NCBI GenBank assembly: GCA_910578935.1
Contig: CAJTSM010000009.1
Span: 1-64,000, forward strand
Length of the DNA: 64,000 bases
Direction of reading: 5' to 3'
Source of the DNA: an uncultured Oscillibacter sp.
GTDB lineage: Bacteria > Bacillota > Clostridia > Oscillospirales > Oscillospiraceae
The first letter of the stretch is position 1. Each line of letters opens with the position of its first letter. Shown here piece after piece: positions 1-7,378 of the stretch. The translations under genes were made by a program, and so were the position numbers. The notes below the pieces were generated by a model. That model searched no databases. It was not told where the DNA came from and was given only the letters and a program-made list of their open reading frames with translations.

Positions 1-1225
1 CCACAACCGTGCCGGACTCGAAGTCCTTCTGGCTGGGCATGGTCACCATCAGGCCTCCCGCCACATCCTCCGCCAGACGCACGATTTCGTACGGGAACCG
101 GGTCACGTTCTGCTTGCACACGTTGGCCAGCAAAAGGTCGATCTGGTAGTTGCCCGCCTTGGTCTTGAAGCCCTGGCTGGAGCAGGCGATGCCGCAGCAG
201 TACAGGGTCTCGTTCAGGTGGGTCATCTCGATGAGCTTATCCTTGACGGCGCTGGCCTTTTCCACGCCGTTGTACTCCGCCGCCAGGGCCGCCGCCCCGA
301 TCACCACGTCGCCCACGCCTACCTTGCACCCGCCGTAGCTCTGCCGGTGGTAGCCCGCGAAGCGCTCCACGATCATCCCGGCGAACTCATATTCGCCGTT
401 TAAGAAAATGTACTCGTTGGGGATGAACACGTGGTCCAGGACAACCAACGCCTCCTGCCCGCCGAACTTGGCGTTGCCCACGTCGATGGACGCGCCCTCC
501 TCCAGCTTCCGGGTGTCGCAGGACTGCCGGCCGTAAATCATGTACATGCCCTCAGCGTCGGTGGGACAGGCGAAGGAAACCGCCCAGTCCTTATCCGCCT
601 CGCCCATGGAAATGGTGGGCATGAAGATGTGCCAGTGGGAGTTGATGGAGCCGGTCTGGTGGCACTTCGCGCCGCAAACCACGATGCCGTCCTCCCGGCG
701 CTCCACCACATGGACGTACATGTCCGGGTCCGCCTGCTGGCTGGGGGCCTTGGAGCGGTCGCCCTTGGGGTCCGTCATGGCCCCGTCCACCGTCAGGTCG
801 TTGTCCTGGACCATGGTGATGAAGTTTTTGAAGTTCTCGTGATAGTGGGTTCCGTACTTCTCGTCGATCTCATAGGTGCTGGAGAACACGGCGTTGAAGG
901 CGTCCATGCCCACGCAGCGCTGGAAGCAGGAAGCGGTCTTCTGACCCAGCAGACGCTGCATCTTCACCTTGTTGATCAGGTCCTCCGTGGACTGGTGCAG
1001 GTGGGTGAAGCGGTTGACGGTGCGGCCCGTCAGGCTGGACTTCACGGTCATGAGATCCGCGTACTGGGGGTCCTGGGCCAGGGCGTAGGTCATGGCGACG
1101 CAGTTGATGGAGGGGCGGATCATGGGGTGGTCCACCCAGTTCTCGATCTTCTCGCCGAACATGTACACCCGGGTCTTCAGCTTCCGCAGGCTCTCGATAT
1201 ACTCTTGCGCGGTCATTAAGGCCAT
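1..1225 (-). CDS. abfD: 4-hydroxybutyryl-CoA dehydratase / vinylacetyl-CoA isomerase, C-terminus off the left edge
   Basis: Radical flavoenzyme that dehydrates 4-hydroxybutyryl-CoA to crotonyl-CoA in 4-aminobutyrate or succinate fermentation to butyrate. The roughly 408 visible residues follow the Clostridium aminobutyricum enzyme almost without gaps. The four [4Fe-4S] ligand positions are recognisable: the CFQRC motif gives Cys100 and Cys104, and the AGYHRQSYGGC motif supplies the His and the last Cys. The start at 1225 (MALMTAQEY) has AGGAGG about 9 bases upstream; a second in-frame ATG at 1216 is less well placed. The gene runs off the window, so its end is not seen. It lies downstream of the CoA-transferase and crotonase genes on the same strand. 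Family assignment is secure; the in vivo direction is inferred. Confidence 0.96.
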   Translation of the reverse strand, partial: MALMTAQEYIESLRKLKTRVYMFGEKIENWVDHPMIRPSINCVAMTYALAQDPQYADLMTVKSSLTGRTVNRFTHLHQSTEDLINKVKMQRLLGQKTASCFQRCVGMDAFNAVFSSTYEIDEKYGTHYHENFKNFITMVQDNDLTVDGAMTDPKGDRSKAPSQQADPDMYVHVVERREDGIVVCGAKCHQTGSINSHWHIFMPTISMGEADKDWAVSFACPTDAEGMYMIYGRQSCDTRKLEEGASIDVGNAKFGGQEALVVLDHVFIPNEYIFLNGEYEFAGMIVERFAGYHRQSYGGCKVGVGDVVIGAAALAAEYNGVEKASAVKDKLIEMTHLNETLYCCGIACSSQGFKTKAGNYQIDLLLANVCKQNVTRFPYEIVRLAEDVAGGLMVTMPSQKDFESGTVV

Positions 1226-1523
1226 TTTTTCTTCCTCCTGATTTTAGTTGGGGGGTAATCCGGTATTCAAATCCGTTCCGGGCAGGCTTTGCCTGTCCGG
1301 AACTCCACTGCCCGCGCCATGGGGCGCGTCACGTTCGCCAACGGGTCCCCGCCGGAACCATGTGGGTCCGGTGGGGACGGAGAAAGGAATGAAACACGCG
1401 GAATTTTCGCCGGGAGGCGGAAATGCAGCGAAGTGAGATTCCTTTCGACGCGGTGAGGGGGTTCAGCGGAGCCGCGTCAAAGGCACGGCGGAGCGTCTAA
1501 GGGGGACGCAGTCCCCCTTGGAC
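1226..1523. other. Intergenic region of stacked inverted repeats between the CoA-transferase gene and abfD
   Basis: This 298-base GC-rich gap has no convincing gene. Reading on the minus strand from the CoA-transferase stop there is a hairpin at 1499-1521 (GGGGGAC arms) two bases after the stop, a hairpin at about 1344-1378 (arms GTCCCC-CCGG-ACC), and a hairpin at 1275-1303 (GTTCCGG-CAGGC arms). None has a clear T-tract, so read-through into abfD is possible. The region may be an accumulated intergenic repeat. No promoter was found. Confidence 0.45.
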
Positions 1524-3080
1524 TTAGTCGTTTGCCAGGCCCATCAGCTCGTCACGGAAGATGCGCTCGTCCATGAGCTTCAGGTCCTCGGCGATTTTGG
1601 GCATGAACTCCATCTGGTCCAGCACCTGGGTCTGGAGGTCGATGCCGGGGGCGATTTCAATCAGGGTCACGCCCTCGGGACGGAGCTCGAAGACGGCCCG
1701 CTCGGTGACGTACAGCACCGGCTGGCCCACCTTGTTGGCGTAGTCCCCGGAGAAGGTGATGTGCTCCACCTGGTTGACGAACTTTTTCTTTCCGCCCTCC
1801 TGGGTGATGACCAGCTTGCCGTCCCGGCATTCGGTCTTCAGGCCCTTGGCGGTGAAGGTGCCGCAGTAGACCACCTTTTTCGCGTTCTGGGTGATGTCGA
1901 TGAAGCCGCCCGCCCCCGCCAGGCGGGTGCCGAACTTGGAGACGTTCAAATCCCCGTTGGGGGCCGTCTCGGCGAGCCCTAAGAACGCCACGTCCAATCC
2001 GCCGCCCTGGTAGAAGTCGAACTGGACGTTGTGGTCCAGGATGGCCATGGAGTTGGCCGCGCCGCCGAACTGGGTGCCGCCGTAAGGCACGCCGGCGATG
2101 GACCCGGCCTCCACCGTCAGGGTCATCTTGTTGGAGATGCCCTCCTCCGCCGCCACGTTGGCGATCTTCTCCGGCGCGCCGGTGCCCAGGTTCACGATGG
2201 CGTCCTGGGGCAGCTCCATAGCCGCCCGGCGGGCCAAAATCTTCTTGGCGTCCAGGGGGATAGAGGGGATGTCATCCACGGGGATGCGGAACTCGCCGCT
2301 GAGGGCCCCGTCATAGGGCATCCCTAAGCACTGGTTGTTGTCTTCCGGGGTGCCGACGACGATGGCGTCCACGTAGATGCCGGGGATCTTCACAAGCCTC
2401 GGGTCCAGGGTGCCGCCCTGGACGATCTTCTCCACCTGGACGATGACGATGCCGCCGGAGTTCTTGGTGGCCTGGCACTGGGCGGTCACGTCCAGGGGGC
2501 CGATCTCTCTATGTACCGTGCAGTTGCCGTACTCGTCGGCGTAGCTGCCCCGGACCAGGCAGACGTTGATGGGGATGGGCTTGTAGAGGAGGCGCTCCTC
2601 GCCCTCGATGTTCACGACCTTGACTAGGTCCTCTTTCGTGCACTCGTTCAGCTTGCCGCCGCCGTTCCGGGGGTCCACGAAGGTGTAGAGCCCGACGTGG
2701 GTGATGGTGCCGATGTTGTGGGCGGCGATATCCCGGTACATGTGGGTGATGACGCCCTGGGGCAGGTTATAGGCCTCCAGCTTGTTAGCCAAGGCCAGCT
2801 CGCCCAGCTTGGCCGCCCGGTCCCAGTGGCCGCCGACCACCCGTTTGCACATGCCCTCGTGGCCGAAGTGGTCGCCGCCGGTGCCGTCCCGGTGGCCCTG
2901 GCCCGCGGCAAAAAACAGCGTCATGTCCCGGGGATGTCCGGTTTCCACAAACCGCTTCTCCAGGGCCTTGGTCAACGCCTCGGGGCAGGCGCAGCTGACA
3001 AATCCGCCGGTGGAGACGGTGTCGCCGTCCTTGACCATCAGCGCCGCTTCTTCGGCGGTGATCACACGAACTTTTTTCAT
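1524..3080 (-). CDS. Acyl-CoA:carboxylate CoA-transferase, propionate CoA-transferase (Pct/YdiF) type
   Basis: A 518-residue single-chain class I CoA-transferase with the two fused Rossmann-like halves of the Pct/YdiF family (usual length about 520). It transfers CoA between short acyl-CoAs and free acids through a glutamyl-CoA thioester. The catalytic Glu is seen as E324 in TVEAGSIAGVP, the same position as the active Glu of C. propionicum Pct. The N-terminal MKKVRVITAEEAALMVKDGD is typical. ATG 3080 was chosen because AAGGAG lies 9 bases upstream; the 36 in-frame residues upstream are low-complexity and lack homology. Between crotonase and abfD on the same strand, it could activate 4-hydroxybutyrate or return CoA from butyryl-CoA to acetate; this is an inference from context. 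Confidence 0.9.
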   Translation of the reverse strand: MKKVRVITAEEAALMVKDGDTVSTGGFVSCACPEALTKALEKRFVETGHPRDMTLFFAAGQGHRDGTGGDHFGHEGMCKRVVGGHWDRAAKLGELALANKLEAYNLPQGVITHMYRDIAAHNIGTITHVGLYTFVDPRNGGGKLNECTKEDLVKVVNIEGEERLLYKPIPINVCLVRGSYADEYGNCTVHREIGPLDVTAQCQATKNSGGIVIVQVEKIVQGGTLDPRLVKIPGIYVDAIVVGTPEDNNQCLGMPYDGALSGEFRIPVDDIPSIPLDAKKILARRAAMELPQDAIVNLGTGAPEKIANVAAEEGISNKMTLTVEAGSIAGVPYGGTQFGGAANSMAILDHNVQFDFYQGGGLDVAFLGLAETAPNGDLNVSKFGTRLAGAGGFIDITQNAKKVVYCGTFTAKGLKTECRDGKLVITQEGGKKKFVNQVEHITFSGDYANKVGQPVLYVTERAVFELRPEGVTLIEIAPGIDLQTQVLDQMEFMPKIAEDLKLMDERIFRDELMGLAND

Positions 3081-3246
3081 GCTTTCCGAACTCCTTTTCC
3101 TGTGATAGAATAATCCTGCACTAGAACTCCGCTCTCGTTCTCGGATATCTCCGTTGCCGCCGCTCCGGCCTGGTTTACTGCCAGACAATCAGAGCGGGTC
3201 AAAGTTCTTTTGCTTACTTTTCCCCTTTGGGGACGTACTCCACTAA

Positions 3247-3265
3247 GATTTTGCTCCGCAAAATC
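3247..3265. other. Small hairpin between crotonase and CoA-transferase genes
   Basis: A perfect 8-bp inverted repeat GATTTTGC/GCAAAATC with a 3-base loop, 33 bases after the crotonase stop on the minus strand. There is no T-tract, so it is more likely a transcript-stability or weak attenuation hairpin than a terminator. The rest of 3081-3297 shows only the CoA-transferase ribosome site. Confidence 0.35.
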
Positions 3266-3297
3266 AAGTGTCGTTCCAGCCTTTCAAGGAAAGTATG

Positions 3298-4098
3298 TTA
3301 TTTGTTCTGGAAGTGCTTTTCTTTGCGCTTCTCCAGGAAGGCGCCCATGCCCTCCTTCTGGTCCTCGGTGGCGAAGCACATGGCGAAGAGCTCGTTCTCC
3401 AGGGCGATGCCGTCGTCAATGTCCATCTGCATCCCCCGGTCGATGCAGGCCTTGGAGTATTTCACGGCGATGGGGGCGTTGGCGGTAAAGGATTTCGCCA
3501 TGGCAACGGCGGAATCCAGCAGAGCTTCGGGGGCGTAGACCTCGTTCACCAGGCCGATGGCCTTGGCCTCCTCCGCGCCGATGACCTTGCCGGAGAAGAT
3601 CAGCTCCTTGGCCTTGGCAATCCCCACACGGCGGGGGAGCCGCTGGGTGCCGGAGAATCCGGGGGTAATCCCCAGGCCCACCTCGGGCTGGCCGAATTTC
3701 GCGCCGCCCTTGCCCTCGGCGTTGGGGCCCGCGGCCAGGATGATGTCGCAGCTCATGGCAATCTCACAGCCGCCGCCCAGGGCGAAGCCGTTCACCGCGG
3801 CAATGGTGGGAATTTCCAGCTTCTCAATCCGGCGGAACAGGGCGCTGCCCCGCTGGCCCCACTTGCGGCCCTGTCCAACGTCCATGGGCTTCTGCTCGCC
3901 GATGTCCGCCCCGGCCACGAAGGAGCGGCCCTCGCCGGTGAGGATGAAGGCCCGGAGCTCTCCGTCCTTCTCCACCTCGCCGATCAGCGCCTCCAGGTCG
4001 GAAATCACCTGAGAATTCAGGGCGTTCAGCGCCTCAGGACGGTTGATGGTGGCGATCCCGATGTTGTCTTTCTTTTCATAACGAATGGTCTGATACAT
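3298..4098 (-). CDS. Enoyl-CoA hydratase/isomerase family protein (crotonase-like)
   Basis: A 266-residue crotonase-fold protein, likely interconverting crotonyl-CoA and 3-hydroxybutyryl-CoA. The oxyanion-hole segments GRSFVAGADIGE (about 58-68) and NGFALGGGCEIAMSCD (103-118) and both catalytic glutamates are present: E112 in GGGCEIA and E139 in FGQPEVGLG. Compared with clostridial Crt there is a short insertion (GPNAEGKGG) just before E139, which could alter substrate fit. The start at 4098 has AAGGAGG 7 bases upstream. It is the first gene of the probable crotonase/CoA-transferase/abfD group and lies behind a strong promoter. No bcd-etf genes are in view. Confidence 0.9.
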   Translation of the reverse strand: MYQTIRYEKKDNIGIATINRPEALNALNSQVISDLEALIGEVEKDGELRAFILTGEGRSFVAGADIGEQKPMDVGQGRKWGQRGSALFRRIEKLEIPTIAAVNGFALGGGCEIAMSCDIILAAGPNAEGKGGAKFGQPEVGLGITPGFSGTQRLPRRVGIAKAKELIFSGKVIGAEEAKAIGLVNEVYAPEALLDSAVAMAKSFTANAPIAVKYSKACIDRGMQMDIDDGIALENELFAMCFATEDQKEGMGAFLEKRKEKHFQNK

Positions 4099-4149
4099 GT
4101 TGGGTTCCTCCTTCATTATTTCGGGGACGGCCCCGTTTTGTCCGACGTT

Positions 4150-4180
4150 TATTATAGCAAGTTCCGTGCCAATTCTGCAA
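4150..4180 (-). promoter_or_regulatory. Promoter of the crotonase gene: overlapping sigma-54 and sigma-A signatures
   Basis: On the minus strand, TTGGCACGGAACTTGC at 4172-4157 fits the sigma-54 consensus TGGCACG-N4-TTGC with the required 10 bases between GG and GC. The same stretch also reads as sigma-A, TTGCAG (4180-4175), 18 bases, TATAAT (4156-4151). The transcript would begin about 45 bases before the crotonase start. Which sigma factor is used cannot be decided by eye; the palindromes further upstream favour an activator-dependent promoter. Confidence 0.6.
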
Positions 4181-4285
4181 GCCGCAGTTTCTGCCGCAAC
4201 GGCCAGTTTCCTGTTCAGAATGCCAAAAAAACGGAGGTCATTTTCTACGTTTGGACGGGGGCTCTCCTCCGAAATTTGGAACATC

Positions 4286-4301
4286 TATTCATTTTTGAAT
4301 A
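4286..4301. promoter_or_regulatory. Palindromic site TATTCA-N4-TGAATA, promoter-proximal copy
   Basis: TATTCATTTTTGAATA is an inverted repeat matching the half-sites of the two copies at 4415-4451. It lies about 115 bases upstream of the putative sigma-54 promoter of the crotonase gene, a usual distance for an enhancer-binding-protein site. A repressor or LysR-type site is also possible. Confidence 0.5.
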
Positions 4302-4414
4302 CACGTTTCCAACAGAGAACGCAAGACAGCCCGTGACGGCTTTGTGAAAATCGTAGGTCTGGGGACGGGCTTTCTGTAAAAACCGTGCAGTGAGAGGATG
4401 ACTGAGCTCCAGGT

Positions 4415-4451
4415 TATTCAATATCGAATAGAACTTATTCAATATTGAATA
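4415..4451. promoter_or_regulatory. Tandem palindromic sites TATTCAATATyGAATA, two copies
   Basis: Two 16-base palindromes, 4415-4430 and 4436-4451, sit 21 bases centre to centre (two helical turns) between the divergent crotonase and ECF sigma genes. With the copy at 4286 they give three matching sites. Known sigma-54 activators bind paired sites like these at 100-300 bases; here they lie about 250-290 bases from the promoter. The rest of 4099-4609 holds no gene that I can support. Confidence 0.55.
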
Positions 4452-4609
4452 GATTCTGGCAGCTGCCTTCCCGCTCTCCGTGTTGGACCCAAAAAATTTT
4501 TTCTTTTTTTGAAGAATCCGGACGCGCCGTTTCGTATGATGGGTGTCGGAGGACAGAGGGCTGCCGGAAACGCATTCCGGCGGGCCCAAGGAGGGGGTGG
4601 TGAGACGGC

Positions 4610-5131
4610 GTGGCTGTGATGACAAGGGATCGGTTTACCGAGCTGGTCCTGCAATATGAGCGGCTGGTGTACACCGTCTGCTTTCAGTTGGTCCGGGAGC
4701 CGGGGGCGGCGGAGGACCTGACCCAGGAAACCTTCCTCTCCGCCTACATCCACCGGGAAAGCATGCCGGAGGGCTACGAGCGGCAGTGGCTCAGCCGCAT
4801 TGCCGCCAACAAGGCCAAGGACCACCTCCAAAGCGCCTGGAACCGCCGGACGGTGCTCCCGGGGGAGGAAGAGCTGGCCCGGGGCCTGGCTCCGCCCGCT
4901 GAGGAAGCCGTGCTCCGCAAGAGCGGGGAAGCGGAAATTCTGCGGTCCATCCGGGAGCTGAAGGAGCCTTACCGGCAGGTGTGCCGTCTGTGCCTGCTGG
5001 AGGAGCGGAGTCCGGAGGAGGCCGCCCTGGCATTGGGCCGGCCGGTGAAGACCGTTTATACACAGCTTTCCCGGGGGAAAAAGCTCCTGCGGGAGGCACT
5101 GGAAAGGAGTGGAAGGCATGGTATTCCGTGA
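4610..5131 (+). CDS. ECF-type RNA polymerase sigma factor
   Basis: A 173-residue sigma factor with region 2 (LVLQYERLVYTVCFQLVREP followed by AAEDLTQETFLSAY) and a C-terminal region 4 helix-turn-helix (RSPEEAALALGRPVKTVYTQ). It directs RNA polymerase to a small regulon, probably including its own operon. An in-frame stop at 4601-4603 limits the start to GTG 4610, GTG 4616 or ATG 4619; the AAGGAGG at 4588-4594 best fits 4610, although its 15-base spacing is long. Its end overlaps the start of the zinc-finger anti-sigma gene, the usual arrangement for a sigma/anti-sigma pair. Confidence 0.88.
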   Translation: MAVMTRDRFTELVLQYERLVYTVCFQLVREPGAAEDLTQETFLSAYIHRESMPEGYERQWLSRIAANKAKDHLQSAWNRRTVLPGEEELARGLAPPAEEAVLRKSGEAEILRSIRELKEPYRQVCRLCLLEERSPEEAALALGRPVKTVYTQLSRGKKLLREALERSGRHGIP

Positions 5132-5591
5132 GGACGGGCATTTGAGCCGGGAGGCCCTGGCGGCCCTGGCGCGAAACGAGGACCGCTTCGGCGAGCTGGA
5201 GCGGCTGGAGATCGCGGAGCACCTGGCGTTCTGCGACGACTGTTTACAAAGGTATACCCTGGCCCTGGAGGACGGGGCCCTGCTGGTCCCGGAGCGGTCC
5301 TGTCAAAAGGCCCTTTGGGCCCGGATCCGGAGCCGGGCCCTCCGGCTGGCCGTCAGCCGGTACGCCACCGCCGTGGCCGCCGTCACCCTGGCTCTGACGG
5401 TCCTGTGGGGCGGGGAGCGGGTGGAGTTCACCCGGCCCGCTTTTCCGGAGGACCGGCCCAGCATCTCCCGGCGGCTCACCGGACTGACCGGGGACATCAG
5501 CGATTCCCTGCGGGAAACCGTGGGGGGCGTCTCAGATTTCTTTGACGGGCTTAACACCCGCCGCATGATAGAAGGAGGAAACAAGGCATGA
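5118..5591 (+). CDS. Zinc-finger anti-sigma factor, single-pass membrane protein
   Basis: A 157-residue protein with an N-terminal anti-sigma zinc finger, His35-x3-Cys39-x2-Cys42 (EIAEHLAFCDDCLQRY), and one transmembrane helix at about 85-103. The remaining 50 residues would be extracytoplasmic. It should bind the preceding ECF factor at the membrane and release it on a signal. ATG 5118 was chosen because AAAGGAG lies 8 bases upstream; GTG 5109 is in frame but overlaps that ribosome site. It overlaps the sigma gene by 14 bases and the next gene by ATGA. Confidence 0.82.
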   Translation: MVFREDGHLSREALAALARNEDRFGELERLEIAEHLAFCDDCLQRYTLALEDGALLVPERSCQKALWARIRSRALRLAVSRYATAVAAVTLALTVLWGGERVEFTRPAFPEDRPSISRRLTGLTGDISDSLRETVGGVSDFFDGLNTRRMIEGGNKA

Positions 5592-6367
5592 GAGCCATTA
5601 AAAAAATGTTGTGGGGCTGCTGGTACCTGATCTGGTCCTGCGTCCCGGGCTGCGGGCAGATGTGCCTGGGCTACATGAAGCGGGGCATCTCCCAGATGAT
5701 TATCTTCTGCGCTCTGACTTTTATCGCGGTCTTCCTGGAGATGGGGGCGCTGACAGTGCTGGTGGCGCCCCTGTGGGCCTATTCGTTCTTTGACAGCTTC
5801 AACCTCCGCCGCCAGCTCCGGAACGGCGGGGCCCCGGAGGATGAGTTTCTGTTCGGCCTTTCCGACATGGACGCCCGGAAGCTCAGCCGCATTCTCGCCC
5901 GCCGGGGGAGCCTCATCGGCTGGCTGCTGGTGGCGGTGGGGCTGTACAGCCTCTATATGATCCTGGCCCGGAATATCCTGTACCCCCTGCGCGAAAGCTT
6001 CCCCATCTTCGACTGGCTCTACGATCTTCTGGTCTGGGATATGCCCCGGATTCTGGGCACGGTGTTGATTGTGGCCCTGGGCATTTGGTTCATCAAGGGG
6101 CCCAAGGCCCCCAACGATCGCGATTCCTATGACGGCCCCTCTTATACCCCTCCCAGGGACCCTGTGAAGCCGCCCAAAATGAAAGCGACCCCCTGGACGG
6201 AGGCGGAGGAGCAGTTTCACCAGGAGCCGGAGCCCCAGGCCCCGGAAGTCCCGGAAGAGCCTGTGGAGCCCACTCCTGTGACTCTGGAGTGGAAGTCGGA
6301 ATTCAACGTGGAGAAGTACGAAAAGGAGCTTCAGGAAAGACAGGGGGCGGACCATGACGGCCAGTGA
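5588..6367 (+). CDS. TM2-like membrane protein with acidic, proline-rich tail
   Basis: A 259-residue protein. Residues 15-75 (SCVPGCGQMCLGYMKRG followed by two hydrophobic helices) resemble a TM2 domain. Further membrane helices lie at about 110-130 and 155-170, then a cytoplasmic Pro/Glu-rich tail from about 185. It begins with an ATGA overlap with the anti-sigma gene and overlaps the next gene by 14 bases, so it is translated as part of the ECF operon. Its role is unknown; it may be a target or signal partner of the sigma/anti-sigma pair. Confidence 0.65.
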   Translation: MRAIKKMLWGCWYLIWSCVPGCGQMCLGYMKRGISQMIIFCALTFIAVFLEMGALTVLVAPLWAYSFFDSFNLRRQLRNGGAPEDEFLFGLSDMDARKLSRILARRGSLIGWLLVAVGLYSLYMILARNILYPLRESFPIFDWLYDLLVWDMPRILGTVLIVALGIWFIKGPKAPNDRDSYDGPSYTPPRDPVKPPKMKATPWTEAEEQFHQEPEPQAPEVPEEPVEPTPVTLEWKSEFNVEKYEKELQERQGADHDGQ

Positions 6368-7025
6368 GACTACCGCCGCCCACCCCCAGCGCCGGGTGGG
6401 GACTTTTACCCTGGGTATGGTCCTGGTGGCGGCGGGGATCGGAATGCTGCTTTCCCTGCTGTGGCCCCAGATGGAAATCGGCTGGCTGCTGAAAGCGTCG
6501 CCTCTGATCCTGATCGCCCTGGGAGTGGAGACGCTGCTGTCCGCCCGGGGCGGCGGGAAGGTCAAGTACGACTGGCTGGGGATGCTGCTGTGCTTCCTCC
6601 TGGTGGGGGCGGGACTGGTGTTCTACGCCGCCGCCTGGGCCTATGAGAACGGGGAGTATTTCCAGGCCTGCGACTGCTCCCGCTACGCCAATGAAACCAG
6701 CTACCGGATGAGCTACGACTACTTTAACGGCTTTGACTCCCACACCCTCCGCCTGGAAAAGGGGGACGCGCTGGCAGGCCGTATTGAAACCTACAGCGGC
6801 TGGCTGGAGGTGGAGGTCAGCGATGAGGACGGGGAAACTATACTGGAGGGGTCCCCGCTGAATGGGGACCAGTCCGTGGAGATCGCCAAAACGGGGGACT
6901 ATACGGTCCTGGTTCATGGGCGAAAGGCCGGCGGGGAATTTACTTTTGAACGTGTTCCGGCGGGCGGCGGCCTGCCGGAGGAGGTCCTTCCGGCGGACCC
7001 GGGAAACCCGGAAGAAACAGCTTAA
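6354..7025 (+). CDS. Membrane protein with extracytoplasmic beta-rich domain, last gene of the ECF operon
   Basis: A 223-residue protein with helices at about 17-36, 44-61 and 74-94 (the hydrophobic arrangement recalls LiaF/DUF5668-type N-termini), then an extracytoplasmic domain (about 95-205) with alternating hydrophobic strands and a Pro/Glu C-terminus. I do not recognise a precise family. It is cotranscribed with the ECF sigma factor and ends at a strong terminator. A cell-envelope stress role is only an inference from the operon. Confidence 0.55.
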   Translation: MTASETTAAHPQRRVGTFTLGMVLVAAGIGMLLSLLWPQMEIGWLLKASPLILIALGVETLLSARGGGKVKYDWLGMLLCFLLVGAGLVFYAAAWAYENGEYFQACDCSRYANETSYRMSYDYFNGFDSHTLRLEKGDALAGRIETYSGWLEVEVSDEDGETILEGSPLNGDQSVEIAKTGDYTVLVHGRKAGGEFTFERVPAGGGLPEEVLPADPGNPEETA

Positions 7026-7043
7026 ACTAAAAAGAGCGCTTTA

Positions 7044-7127
7044 TGGGGCCTGGTCCCCTGTCCGGGCCATTTCCGAACGGAGGGAAATGGTCTGGCCAGA
7101 GGGGGCAGGCCCCACAGGTCTTTTTTT
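7044..7127 (+). terminator. Intrinsic terminator of the ECF operon
   Basis: A long stem begins 18 bases after the stop: TGGGGCCTG pairs with CAGGCCCCA, with an inner CCATTTCC/GGGAAATGG arm. It is followed by TTTTTTT at 7121-7127. Confidence 0.85.
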
Positions 7128-7130
7128 GAA

Positions 7131-7325
7131 TCAAATGAGATCGGGCGGACCCTCCCGCCCTTCCCGGCCCTCCACTTTCCGCTCCAGGGTGACCACCGCG
7201 CCCACGACGACTCCCACGCTGATATTGAGGGACTGCGCCGCCAGACGCCAGCCCTCCTTGGCGTATTGGTTCAGGGTCTTCTCCATTTCCCGAACCGTCA
7301 GGGACAGGACCTTGTATTCGTACAT
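7131..7325 (-). CDS. DUF4177-like small protein
   Basis: A 64-residue protein. MYEYKVLSLTVREMEKTLNQ followed by a GWRLA motif matches the DUF4177 pattern (a Tyr-rich strand, a helix, then GWEL/GWRL). It is cytoplasmic and its function is unknown. AAGGAG sits 8 bases before the ATG. It is convergent with the ECF operon and separated from it by the terminator. It may be independent of its minus-strand neighbour upstream, since about 50 bases separate them and an AT-rich TATATT-like box lies in the gap. Confidence 0.7.
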   Translation of the reverse strand: MYEYKVLSLTVREMEKTLNQYAKEGWRLAAQSLNISVGVVVGAVVTLERKVEGREGREGPPDLI

Positions 7326-7378
7326 ACCGTTCGCTCCTTTTTAATCCATAGTTTCTGTGAATATAATATAAGCGGCCT

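Noticed and set aside
431..1219. A 262-codon open frame on the plus strand opposite abfD
   Set aside because: The minus strand encodes a near-complete AbfD with its cluster ligands.
4505..4609. A promoter for the first ECF operon
   Set aside because: TTGAAG and TATGAT boxes exist but are 20 bases apart; I could not support a specific sigma-A or ECF promoter.
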